Assembly: GCA_022565015.1 (NCBI GenBank)
Contig: JADFKI010000052.1
Coordinates: 1-16,042, forward strand
Length of the DNA: 16,042 nt
DNA from: Chloroflexota bacterium
GTDB taxonomy: Bacteria > Chloroflexota > Dehalococcoidia > Lucifugimonadales > JADFKI01
Direction: 5' to 3'
Shown here: positions 1 through 6,805 of the stretch, one piece after another
Layout: every line of letters begins with the position of its first letter
Position numbering within the stretch: the stretch's first letter is position 1
Translations under genes and position numbers: made by a program
The notes under the pieces: generated by a model
What the model was told of the DNA's origin: nothing
Databases searched by the model: none
The model's input: only the letters and a program-made list of their open reading frames with translations

Positions 1-1
1 G

Positions 2-97
2 ATCGCGTCCGCGCTGGAGTTCGTCCTGGAAGGGCTGCACCTGAACCGCAGGCTCAACAGGGACATGGTCGCCGGCAATTATCTTTATACTGGTTGA
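2..97 (+). CDS. C-terminal end of a magnesium-chelatase-like AAA+ ATPase (partial)
   Basis: Only the last 31 codons are present, ending in TGA at 95-97. The 5' part lies outside the window. The tail reads IASALEFVLEGLHLNRRLN and so on. It resembles the C-terminal helical segment (EF-LEGLHL--RLN-D) that I recall from the ChlI/BchI-like magnesium chelatase ATPases, MoxR relatives common in Chloroflexota and Actinobacteria. That assignment rests on pattern memory of a short tail, so it is tentative. The reading frame itself is well supported because it is followed by a strong terminator about 90 bp downstream (184-221) and no other gene intervenes. Confidence 0.5.
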   Translation: MASALEFVLEGLHLNRRLNRDMVAGNYLYTG

Positions 98-183
98 AGC
101 CAATCACTTGAATTGCTGACGGCTGAGGTCCCATGGACCCAGGGCAGCCGCTTCCTCCACAAATCCAGCTATCCGAAAAGCTA
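98..183 (+). other. Structured 3' UTR between the first gene and its terminator
   Basis: No open frame is supported here. The segment 120-150 can fold into a nested hairpin. The outer stem is CGGCTG (120-125) with CAGCCG (145-150). The inner stem is GGTCC (127-131) with GGACC (135-139) around a CAT loop. A pyrimidine-rich CTTCCTCC, which resembles an anti-Shine-Dalgarno sequence, follows at about 151-158, ahead of the terminator. It could be plain 3' UTR or the body of a small 3'-derived RNA; the sequence alone cannot decide. Confidence 0.3.
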
Positions 184-221
184 AAGAAACGCCGGGCTAG
201 AATCGCCCGGCGTTTCTTCTT
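184..221 (+). terminator. Rho-independent terminator
   Basis: A perfect 14-bp stem, AAGAAACGCCGGGC (184-197) with GCCCGGCGTTTCTT (205-218), encloses a 7-nt loop. The T-rich right arm and trailing TCTT give the usual U-tract, and the A-rich left arm makes it potentially bidirectional. It closes the transcript of the gene ending at 97. Confidence 0.9.
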
Positions 222-293
222 GTGATCCTTTGGTGACACGTCCTTCGTGGACTAAGTAACTATCTCAAAACGTCTATCCAAAATGGACCATCC

Positions 294-400
294 TTCGACA
301 GGCTCTCCGTAGCGGCGGAGTCCGGCGATATTCGAATTTGGGAGTCGGACAGGACGAACGGGCAGAAAGAACCCTCTCCGTTCGTGGTGAGCCTGTCGAA
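294..400. repeat. REP-like intergenic inverted repeat with a 45-nt insert in its left arm
   Basis: The outer arms are TTCGACAGGCTC (294-305) and GAGCCTGTCGAA (389-400), a perfect 12-bp inverted repeat. The inner arms are ACGAACGG (354-361) and CCGTTCGT (378-385), a perfect 8-bp inverted repeat. The right side is compact, with only GGT between inner and outer arms. On the left, 48 nt separate the arms: 45 nt (306-350) more than the right side. From memory, the compact form (GACAGGCTCAGGACGAACGG and its complement) is a widely distributed REP-type palindrome in many bacteria. The extra 45 nt is exactly filled by two small hairpins (306-319 and 320-350). The rest of 222-454 holds no gene I can support. 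Confidence 0.7.
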
Positions 401-454
401 CCATCTTGTGAGGTAATTACTAAGGATTCAGCGGGCTCTTGGCACGCCGCTTCG

Positions 455-483
455 TTGACGCGTCTCAGGGACAACCCTAAAAT
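455..483 (+). promoter_or_regulatory. Sigma70-type promoter of valS
   Basis: The -35 box is TTGACG (455-460) and the -10 box is TAAAAT (478-483), separated by exactly 17 nt. The predicted start near 490 would give a leader of about 38 nt before the valS ATG at 528, with the ribosome binding site AAGGAA at 514-519. No T-box leader, which can control aminoacyl-tRNA synthetase genes, is visible in this short UTR. Confidence 0.75.
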
Positions 484-527
484 GAGAAAATCGAATCGGC
501 AATAGACGACCTCAAGGAACGGACGGC

Positions 528-3191
528 ATGACGCAGACGAAACCGCGACGAGAGATCCCCAAGGCCTACGACCCGCAGGCGGTGGAGCAGCGGACCTACC
601 AGTTCTGGCTGGACGGCGGCTACTTCACTCCCGAAATCGACCGGTCTAAGAAGCCTTTCGTCGTTATCATGCCCCCGCCGAACGTCACGGGCGCGCTGCA
701 CATGGGCCACGCGCTGACGACGGCCCTGGAAGACCTCATGGTTCGCTGGCACCGCATGAAGGGGGAGCCCACGCTGTTTCTTCCCGGCAGCGACCACGCG
801 GGCATAGCCACGCAGGTGGTCGTCGAGCGGGCCCTGGCGTCCGACGGAATTACACGCCACGATCTGGGGAGGGAAAAATTCGTCGAGCGGGTGTGGCAGT
901 GGGTCGACGAGTACGGCGGCACGATATACGAGCAGCTGAAGCGTCTGGGCGCGTCCTGCGACTGGACCCGCACCGGCTTCACACTGGACGAAGGCCCCAG
1001 CAAGGCCGTTCGGACGACCTTCGTCAACCTCTTTAAGAAGGGCCTGATATATCGCGGCGAGCGCATAACCAGCTGGTGCCCACGCTGTCGGACGGCGCTG
1101 TCGGACCTCGAGGTGAAGCACCGGGAAGAGGCCGGCAAGCTGTACTACATAAGGTACCGCCTCAAGGACGAGGACGGTGAGCTGGTCGTCGCGACGACGC
1201 GTCCGGAGACCCTGCTCGGCGATACCGCCGTCGCAGTGAATCCCGAAGACGATCGCTACGAGGGCTTTATCGGCAAGGAGGTCATCCTGCCTGTGCTTGG
1301 CCGCGCGATACCCGTAATCGGCGATGCGGCAGTGGAGACGGAGTTCGGCACGGGTGCGCTCAAAGTGACGCCGGGTCACGACCCCGCCGACTTCGAGATC
1401 GGGCAACGCAACGGCCTCCCCACCATCAACATCATGGAGCTCGATGGGACCTTGAACAGCGAGGCCGGTCCGTACGCCGGCCAGGAGAGGTTCGAGGCCA
1501 GACCAAACATCGTCCGGCAATTGGAAGAGGACGGCCTACTCGAAAAGGTCGAGCCATTTACGCACTCCGTGGGCCACTGCGACCGCTGCGACGAGGTCGT
1601 CGAGCCGCTGGTCACGCTGCAGTGGTACGTGAAGATGGAGCCGCTGGCGAAGCCCGCGCGGGACGCCGTCGCTCAGGGCGATATACGGATACTTCCGGAG
1701 CACTTCACCAAGGTCTATTTCAACTGGATGGACAACATCCGCGACTGGTGCATCAGCCGCCAGCTCTGGTGGGGGCACCGGATTCCAGTCTGGTACTGCC
1801 GGGACTGCAACGAGGTCATCGTCGAAATGGACGACCCGTCGACGTGCCCCAACTGCAAATCCGCCAACCTTGAGCGCGACCCCGACGTACTGGACACCTG
1901 GTTCAGCTCCGGACTGTGGACCCACTCGACGCTGGGCTGGCCCGAGCAGACCGAGGACCTGGACTACTTCTATCCGACGTCAGTCATGGAGACGGGGTAC
2001 GACATCCTGTTCTTCTGGGTGGCCCGCATGATCGTCATGGGCATCGAGAACATGGGGGAGAACCCGTTTCATACCGTGTACCTGCACGGCCTAGTGCTCG
2101 ACCCCGAAGGCGTGAAGATGAGCAAGACCAAGGGCAACGTTCTCGACCCGCTGGAGCTCATCGACATCTACGGCGCCGACGCGCTTCGTTTCGCACTGAC
2201 GACGGGCAACTCGCCGGGCAACAACATGCGTCTCGACGAGCGTAAGCTTGAGTCCAGCCGGAACTTTGCAAACAAGCTGTGGAACTCGGCCAGGTTCGTG
2301 ATGCTGAACCTGGAGAACGCGACGAACCTGGACGGATGGCATGAACCTCGGCCTATACACCGACAGGACCGCTGGATAATAAGCCGCCTTAACAGGGTGA
2401 TATCCGAGACCCAGCTGCACATGGAGGAGTACCAGTTCGGAGAGGCCCAGCGTGTGGTCCACGACTTCCTGTGGGGCGAGTACTGCGACTGGTACATCGA
2501 GATGGCCAAGGTCCGCGTTCGCTCGGACGACGGCCCATCGCCTCTGCCGTACCTCGCCTACGTGCTGGAACGCGTCCTGCGGCTGCTGCATCCGTTCATG
2601 CCCTTCGTGACCGAAGAGGTGTGGCAGTCGCTGAGCGACTACCTTCCGCTGGAGCCGGACCGGCCCGACGCGCTGATCGTGGCGGCCTACCCCGAGGTCG
2701 ACGCGTCGTTGTTTGACGCCGATGCGGAGAGTGAGATTGGGACGGCCATCGAGCTGGTCAGGGCGATTCGCAACCTGCGGGCCGAGTTCAGAATCCAGCC
2801 GAATCAGCGCCTCGAGGCGGTCGTGGAGTCGGGGGAGATCGTCGAAGTTACCCGCGCGGAGGAGGAGATGATACGAGCACTGGCCCGCGTGGAGCCCATC
2901 ACCTACGCCTCGGATGAAGGGGAAGCGAAATCGGATAGCGTGGCCCTCGTGCTTTCGGCCGGGACCGTCAACATTCCGCTGGGGGGACTCGTCGACCTTC
3001 AAAAGGAGCGAGAGCGATTGAGCGACGAGCGCTCCGATATCGACGCCAGCTTCGAGAACCTCACCAGGAGACTCAGCGATGAGCAGTTCCTATCCAAGGC
3101 CCCCGAAGAGGTGGTGGAGCGGGAAAGGCTAAGGCTGGAGGGTTTGGAAGAGCGCAAAGGCAGGATAGACGAGATACTCTCGCGCCTGTGA
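528..3191 (+). CDS. valS: Valyl-tRNA synthetase
   Basis: This cytoplasmic class I synthetase charges tRNA-Val with valine using ATP and edits misactivated threonine. The 887-residue length is normal for bacterial ValRS. The HIGH-type motif is HMGH at 58-61, after PPPNVTGAL. The KMSKS-type motif is KMSKT at 530-534, a Ser-to-Thr variant. The editing (CP1) domain carries TTRPETLLGDTAVAV at about 223-237. Zinc-binding Cys pairs appear at C184/C187, C351/C354, C424/C427 and C440/C443. The signature WCISRQLWWGHRIP lies at about 407-420. The C-terminal 60-70 residues form the charged coiled coil typical of ValRS (LVDLQKERERL onward). The ATG at 528 is supported by AAGGAA nine bases upstream and by the promoter at 455-483. 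The gene is monocistronic: a strong terminator follows at once and the next gene is convergent. Confidence 0.98.
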   Translation: MTQTKPRREIPKAYDPQAVEQRTYQFWLDGGYFTPEIDRSKKPFVVIMPPPNVTGALHMGHALTTALEDLMVRWHRMKGEPTLFLPGSDHAGIATQVVVERALASDGITRHDLGREKFVERVWQWVDEYGGTIYEQLKRLGASCDWTRTGFTLDEGPSKAVRTTFVNLFKKGLIYRGERITSWCPRCRTALSDLEVKHREEAGKLYYIRYRLKDEDGELVVATTRPETLLGDTAVAVNPEDDRYEGFIGKEVILPVLGRAIPVIGDAAVETEFGTGALKVTPGHDPADFEIGQRNGLPTINIMELDGTLNSEAGPYAGQERFEARPNIVRQLEEDGLLEKVEPFTHSVGHCDRCDEVVEPLVTLQWYVKMEPLAKPARDAVAQGDIRILPEHFTKVYFNWMDNIRDWCISRQLWWGHRIPVWYCRDCNEVIVEMDDPSTCPNCKSANLERDPDVLDTWFSSGLWTHSTLGWPEQTEDLDYFYPTSVMETGYDILFFWVARMIVMGIENMGENPFHTVYLHGLVLDPEGVKMSKTKGNVLDPLELIDIYGADALRFALTTGNSPGNNMRLDERKLESSRNFANKLWNSARFVMLNLENATNLDGWHEPRPIHRQDRWIISRLNRVISETQLHMEEYQFGEAQRVVHDFLWGEYCDWYIEMAKVRVRSDDGPSPLPYLAYVLERVLRLLHPFMPFVTEEVWQSLSDYLPLEPDRPDALIVAAYPEVDASLFDADAESEIGTAIELVRAIRNLRAEFRIQPNQRLEAVVESGEIVEVTRAEEEMIRALARVEPITYASDEGEAKSDSVALVLSAGTVNIPLGGLVDLQKERERLSDERSDIDASFENLTRRLSDEQFLSKAPEEVVERERLRLEGLEERKGRIDEILSRL

Positions 3192-3221
3192 ATGTCGGGC
3201 CCTGGCAAGGCAGACAAAAGA

Positions 3222-3260
3222 GGAGAGGGCGTCCCGACTGGTCGGGGCGCCCTCTCTGTT
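3222..3260. terminator. Terminator hairpin between convergent genes
   Basis: A long GC-rich hairpin pairs 3223-3238 with 3241-3256. It has one T-G wobble at 3232/3247 and a very tight loop. AAAAG precedes it and CTGTT follows, so the U-tract is weak on the plus strand. It lies 31 bp after the valS stop and 54 bp beyond the stop of the convergent minus-strand gene at 3314, so it probably serves valS and possibly both directions. Confidence 0.8.
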
Positions 3261-3313
3261 AGGTGCGATATACCGCCGTGTCGGCTGCCTGGCATGTCGG
3301 TACCGAATAGCCG

Positions 3314-3784
3314 CTATGCGGCGGCCTTGGGCGGGAAGGTCTCGCCCTCCTCGACGCGCCTCTCGGCTTCGGCCTTGATCTCGACGCTGGTCTTGATGAC
3401 CCCATATGCCTGTTGCACGAAGGCGATGCGAGCGTGAGCCGGCAGCCTGGAGAACTCGGGTGCGAGCCTTCCCTGAAAACGGTTCTTCTCCAGCATGAAG
3501 TCCTGGTCCATCTCTTCGATGAACTCATCTGCTACATCCTGAGTCAGCGGCGCCTTGTCGGGGTAGTCCTCATCCTTCCAGTAGGGGTCGGGATACCTGC
3601 TGGATGCCTCACCCGATTCGATCATTCCGAACCAGTCCTGAACGATCTTCCAGACCTCGTACGTGTTCTCGGCCTCCACCCATGCCCGAGCGTGGACCAT
3701 GGGGTCGTCGCGCTGGGACCAGTCCCAGTCGGCGGAGATGCACGACTGGTAGAGGGTGTGCGGATTGACGTTGTAGTAGGGCAT
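3314..3784 (-). CDS. Hypothetical protein (156 aa)
   Basis: I do not recognise the family. The product is soluble and acidic, with no signal peptide or membrane segment. The N-terminal part is aromatic and Asp-rich (SADWDWSQRDDP), with several Trp and Tyr residues. The second half is helical and ends in a charged helix (EIKAEAERRVEEGETFPPKAAA). The start at 3784 is well supported: GGAGG (complement of 3795-3799) lies 10 nt upstream of the ATG. It is the last gene of a minus-strand group with the small frame 3983-3801 and the gene 4449-3892. The gap to the small gene's stop is 16 nt, which points to co-transcription. The organised N-terminal sequence and strong ribosome binding site make it a real gene, but no function can be given. 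Confidence 0.75.
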   Translation of the reverse strand: MPYYNVNPHTLYQSCISADWDWSQRDDPMVHARAWVEAENTYEVWKIVQDWFGMIESGEASSRYPDPYWKDEDYPDKAPLTQDVADEFIEEMDQDFMLEKNRFQGRLAPEFSRLPAHARIAFVQQAYGVIKTSVEIKAEAERRVEEGETFPPKAAA

Positions 3785-3800
3785 TATCCGGGAACCTCCG

Positions 3801-3983
3801 TTAGGGCTCGATCACGCGCCTGACTCTGCGGACGGTCCTCACCCTCTGGCTTGGGCAGTGGTCGGGATCGGGCTGATACCGCCTTGCCGGCTCAGGCATT
3901 GGTCTTGGGGTCGTTACGGGCTCTACCCGTGTCGGTGTTGACGGCCCTGTGTCCATTCGAGCTTTCAGAATCTGTCTCATCAT
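3801..3983 (-). CDS. Small Pro/Arg-rich hypothetical protein (60 aa), overlapping its upstream neighbour
   Basis: The frame encodes MMRQILKARMDTG followed by a Pro/Arg-rich tail (EPVTTPRPMPEPARRYQ, then RTVRRVRRVIEP). The main evidence is a near-ideal ribosome binding site: AGGAGGT lies 7 nt upstream of the tandem ATGATG at 3983-3978, inside the 3' coding region of the gene 4449-3892. The two frames overlap by 92 bp on the same strand. The stop is 16 nt from the ATG of the next gene. The basic, proline-rich composition is low-complexity and gives no family. The frame could instead be the true C-terminus of the upstream gene reached by a frameshift, or a leader frame for the downstream gene. 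Confidence 0.45.
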   Translation of the reverse strand: MMRQILKARMDTGPSTPTRVEPVTTPRPMPEPARRYQPDPDHCPSQRVRTVRRVRRVIEP

Positions 3984-4449
3984 CGCTCCAACCTCCTGAC
4001 TCGAGGTCCCCTTTTCCACTTAGCGCTCTCAGCTTCGCTTCGTAATCCCGTCTATCAGGCTCGTTCCGACTTACCTCTCCGAGCGCACCGACGACTGAGT
4101 CCACGTCCGCGGCGGCGGCAAGATGCCTCAGCCCCTCATACACTTTAATAATGAGATTCAGCCCCACTCGCTCGCTGCCGACTACGACAGAAGATTTCGC
4201 GACCTCTCTCACGATCCACAGCTCATTCAAGGCCAGGGCCACTTCCACTGGTTCCTTGGTCCTATCCGTCTCCAACACCGCGGCGCCAATCTTGAGAAGC
4301 AAGTCCGGAAGAGGAGAGTCCGATTCGGAAAGTACGTCGGGCGGGCCCTGAGTAAACATGGACAGCGAGTCCGAGAGGTACAGACTTTCGAGGAGGGTCA
4401 GCTGTATGGAATATGATGTTTTCAAGGTCGGCTCCCGGTCAATTCCCAT
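3892..4449 (-). CDS. Hypothetical protein with a helical core and an acidic tail (185 aa)
   Basis: I do not recognise the family. The central region, about residues 40-130, looks like a folded alpha-helical domain (LPDLLLKIGAAVLETDRT, ALALNELWIVREVAKSS, LNLIIKVYEGLRHLAAA). The last 50 residues are hydrophilic, with an acidic/Ser-rich stretch (SDDETDSESS), and are probably disordered. No signal peptide or membrane helix is present. The ATG at 4449 has a modest AGGT close upstream. An internal Met at about residue 31 is an alternative start but lacks a ribosome binding site. The acidic tail is encoded in the same DNA as the start of the small frame 3983-3801. It heads a three-gene minus-strand group. 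The reading frame looks real, but the exact start and end are uncertain. Confidence 0.6.
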   Translation of the reverse strand: MGIDREPTLKTSYSIQLTLLESLYLSDSLSMFTQGPPDVLSESDSPLPDLLLKIGAAVLETDRTKEPVEVALALNELWIVREVAKSSVVVGSERVGLNLIIKVYEGLRHLAAAADVDSVVGALGEVSRNEPDRRDYEAKLRALSGKGDLESGGWSDDETDSESSNGHRAVNTDTGRARNDPKTNA

Positions 4450-4816
4450 TCAACCTGGACCTATACGGCCATTCACCATCAATGGATATTTAAGTCACGC
4501 ATGGCATGCAACAGAAGACTGCGTCATGCATTGTGTTTTAAAGGTTCAATAAACATAGCTACCCGGTGCGTCTATGAATAGAAGTTTATGGGCCATAAAT
4601 CGGAAGGTTTTGGCATGCGGTTCGCGTTTAACGATCGGCTTGATTTGGTGAGCGTATTGTCATACCATCACCCGGACCGCCAGCGAGCCAGGACCGGCGA
4701 CGTGGGCAAACAGGCGACGCGGCCAATTTCCCAGACGAGTAGGTGGGCGCTGCTTAATATCTATTCCCCTGTCTCAATTATCTTCGTGGTCTCCCGCAAG
4801 GTACACAGCTAACGCC
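4450..4816. other. Divergent intergenic region, AT-richer than its surroundings
   Basis: These 367 bp separate the minus-strand hypothetical gene from the MFS transporter, so promoters for both should lie here. The part 4450-4610 is clearly AT-richer than the coding DNA. A possible plus-strand promoter is TTGATT (4640-4645), 17 nt, then TACCAT (4663-4668), with 4 of 6 matches in each box; it would leave a leader of about 140 nt. I see no convincing riboswitch, terminator or RNA gene. A 74-codon open frame at 4588-4812 has no family features and no ribosome binding site, and I leave it out. Confidence 0.4.
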
Positions 4817-6097
4817 TTGAGGTTAGTAGGCGTATTCCCCAGGTTAAATCGGGACGGCAAGCTGGTTATCGCCGCCTCCTCCGTCCGTGCTCTGGACTAC
4901 AGTTTTCTCAGCATATTCCTCGGCGTCTATCTTACGTTTCTGGAATTCTCCGCCATTCAGGCCGGTATGGTCATCAGCGGCATTATGGCGGGCGGAGCGT
5001 TGTCCAACCTGGTCGCAACCTGGCGAGGCGACGCCATCGGCCGCAAGCGAATGCTGGTGGGGATGTCCGCACTGATGGTGCTCGGTGGTATCCTGTTGCC
5101 GCTAAACGGCAGCGTCGCCTTTCTGGTTGTCATCGGCCTATTCGCCATGACTACGGCGACCGGTGGGGACCGCACGGCATTTGTGTCTATGGACACCGCC
5201 ATTCTCACCGAGACCACCGACGGGGCGCAGAGGACTCTAGTCTTCAGCTGGTACAACCTCATCGCCTTCCTGGGGCGGGCCATCGGGGCACTGCTCATCG
5301 CCGGGCCCGCGGTGCTTCAGTCCCGGCTCGATATAGGGGAACAGCTATCGTTTCAAATCATGTTCGGGGTCTATGCCGTCATCGCCGTGGGTGGCATCGT
5401 GCTCTACTCCAGGCTTTCGCCACAGGCGGAGGCCCTTCCAAAGGACCGAAAGTCCCCAACGCGCAGCTTCGAGAATGACGAATCCAGGAAGCTGATACTG
5501 AAGATGGCGGGCCTGTTTTCACTGGATGCGATGGGTGGCGGGTTCATAATACGCAGCTTCATTTCGTTCTGGTTCGTGAACCACTTCGGCGTGGACCTGT
5601 ATTCAATCGCAGGGATATTCTTCGCCGGTCAGATGCTAAACGCGATTTCGGTCTCGCTGGCGACTCCGGTCGCGAACCGCATAGGCCTGATAAACACGAT
5701 GGCGTCTTCGCAGGCGCTGTCCAACATGTTCGTGATACTGATGGCCCTCTCAGGGCAGCTGTGGGTGGCGGTGTTCTTCTTCCTGGTGCACGAGCTCTGC
5801 AACGAGATGGACATACCCACGAGACAGTCGTACACGATGGCCATCGTTGCCCCCGAGTCGCGAACAGCCATGGCGAGCCTTTCCAATCTCGGGCGGAACA
5901 TAGCCCAGACGATAAGCCCGTCCATAGCGGGCGTAATAGCCCAGGTCACGTTTCTTGGTGCGCCGCTTCTACTTGGGGCCGGGACCAAGCTTCTTTACAA
6001 CGCGCTGCTGTATGCGATGTTCAGGAGCTACAAGACGCCGGAGGAATTGGTGAGCGAGGCCAAGACGGAGATGCAGGGAGAGGAGGCAGACGGCTGA
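4817..6097 (+). CDS. Major facilitator superfamily transporter
   Basis: This integral inner-membrane protein has 426 residues, the normal size for a 12-helix MFS carrier, with strongly hydrophobic segments throughout. The loop between helices 2 and 3 carries GDAIGRKR at 71-78, an MFS motif-A variant (G-x-x-x-D-R-x-G-R-R type). A hydrophilic central loop at about 198-226 divides the two six-helix halves. PESRTAMASLSNLGRNIAQTIS at about 347-368 is the typical amphipathic stretch of the second half. The substrate cannot be inferred; efflux of a small molecule is the usual default. The start is uncertain. I chose TTG at 4817 because there is no in-frame ATG nearby; the frame stays open back to 4652, and no good ribosome binding site precedes TTG. 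It stands alone and ends 3 bp from the end of a convergent gene. Confidence 0.85.
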   Translation: MRLVGVFPRLNRDGKLVIAASSVRALDYSFLSIFLGVYLTFLEFSAIQAGMVISGIMAGGALSNLVATWRGDAIGRKRMLVGMSALMVLGGILLPLNGSVAFLVVIGLFAMTTATGGDRTAFVSMDTAILTETTDGAQRTLVFSWYNLIAFLGRAIGALLIAGPAVLQSRLDIGEQLSFQIMFGVYAVIAVGGIVLYSRLSPQAEALPKDRKSPTRSFENDESRKLILKMAGLFSLDAMGGGFIIRSFISFWFVNHFGVDLYSIAGIFFAGQMLNAISVSLATPVANRIGLINTMASSQALSNMFVILMALSGQLWVAVFFFLVHELCNEMDIPTRQSYTMAIVAPESRTAMASLSNLGRNIAQTISPSIAGVIAQVTFLGAPLLLGAGTKLLYNALLYAMFRSYKTPEELVSEAKTEMQGEEADG

Positions 6098-6100
6098 GAT

Positions 6101-6805
6101 TCAAGGAACCATCATGCCTACCTTGTCAGATGCCATCATTTCGTGAAGCTGCTTTAGGCCCTTCCTCGTATCGCTGGCGACCTTTGCTTTGTCAGAGGTC
6201 TTCATTCTGTATTTGAAGAGCCAGTAGTTGAACTCCGTGGACTGCTCCATCGTGAGCTCTCCGTCGTCGGGGTAACCCTTGTCCTGTCGGAATTGGAGCA
6301 GTAAAACGCAGGGCGATTCCCTGTATATCCGAGACAACGCCTCTTCCGAGAAATCGTTTTGATACCGGTTTCCGTTGCTGAGCTGGCGCTTATGGACCTC
6401 TTTCTCCGACGCTAGATGCAGCGCCTCCTCGACGGTCACTCCGTAGAAGTAGTTGAGGTATCCTCGGTACTTCTCGATTCCAATGAGCTCCTTGAAGCGA
6501 GAACTCTCGAAGTAGTCCGGGAACCTTCCCTGGAAGAGCAGCGCCTCCTTGTCTTCGTCCGGTATGAGTACGTCCGCGGCCTCGAACAGCCTCTCGGCGA
6601 GCAGAAGCCAGTCGAAGGCCTCTCCTTCGATGAAATATCTGTAGACCCTATCGCCAACGGTCTCTTCGGGGGTAGACCATTCAGCTATGGCCTGCAACAG
6701 CGCCGTAGGCCAGTCGACGCCCTCTTCCAAGGAGGACCTAAACGCCCTCAGCGCCTCGGAGGTCGAGACGAGCTCGGCCCTTTCGTATGTTGCCGTTTCA
6801 CGCAT
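6101..6805 (-). CDS. Conserved-looking hypothetical protein coupled to polX (234 aa)
   Basis: I do not recognise a family. The protein is soluble, mostly helical, rich in Glu, Tyr, Phe and Trp, and without a signal peptide. Notable segments are VDWPTALLQAIAEWS near residue 30, GEAFDWLLLAERLFEAADVL at about 60-80, and a helical region with LNYFYGVTVEEALHLASE. The ATG at 6805-6803 overlaps the polX stop by 8 nt (ATGCGTGA), a classic translational-coupling arrangement, so it is the third gene of the secA-polX operon. That context suggests shared expression but does not reveal a DNA-repair role. Its stop faces the MFS transporter stop with only 3 bp between them and no separate terminator visible. 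Confidence 0.75.
   Translation of the reverse strand: MRETATYERAELVSTSEALRAFRSSLEEGVDWPTALLQAIAEWSTPEETVGDRVYRYFIEGEAFDWLLLAERLFEAADVLIPDEDKEALLFQGRFPDYFESSRFKELIGIEKYRGYLNYFYGVTVEEALHLASEKEVHKRQLSNGNRYQNDFSEEALSRIYRESPCVLLLQFRQDKGYPDDGELTMEQSTEFNYWLFKYRMKTSDKAKVASDTRKGLKQLHEMMASDKVGMMVP

Noticed and set aside
290..527. T-box leader controlling valS
   Set aside because: No T-box consensus and no antiterminator/terminator pair. The promoter at 455-483 leaves a leader of only about 38 nt.
477..1520. Long minus-strand open frame (347 codons) opposite valS
   Set aside because: It lies opposite a certain valS coding region in GC-rich DNA, where codon bias leaves antisense frames open. Its translation shows no domain.
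2091..3002. Minus-strand open frame of 303 codons opposite valS
   Set aside because: Antisense shadow of valS, low-complexity and without a ribosome binding site or family features.
4671..4750. Possible riboswitch (GGGCAAACAGGCGACGC) ahead of the MFS gene
   Set aside because: A few bases recall the cyclic-di-GMP class, but the conserved core and pairing are missing and no stable overall fold could be drawn.
4588..4812. 74-codon open frame ahead of the MFS transporter
   Set aside because: No ribosome binding site, no domain, atypical composition; more likely a promoter region or leader.
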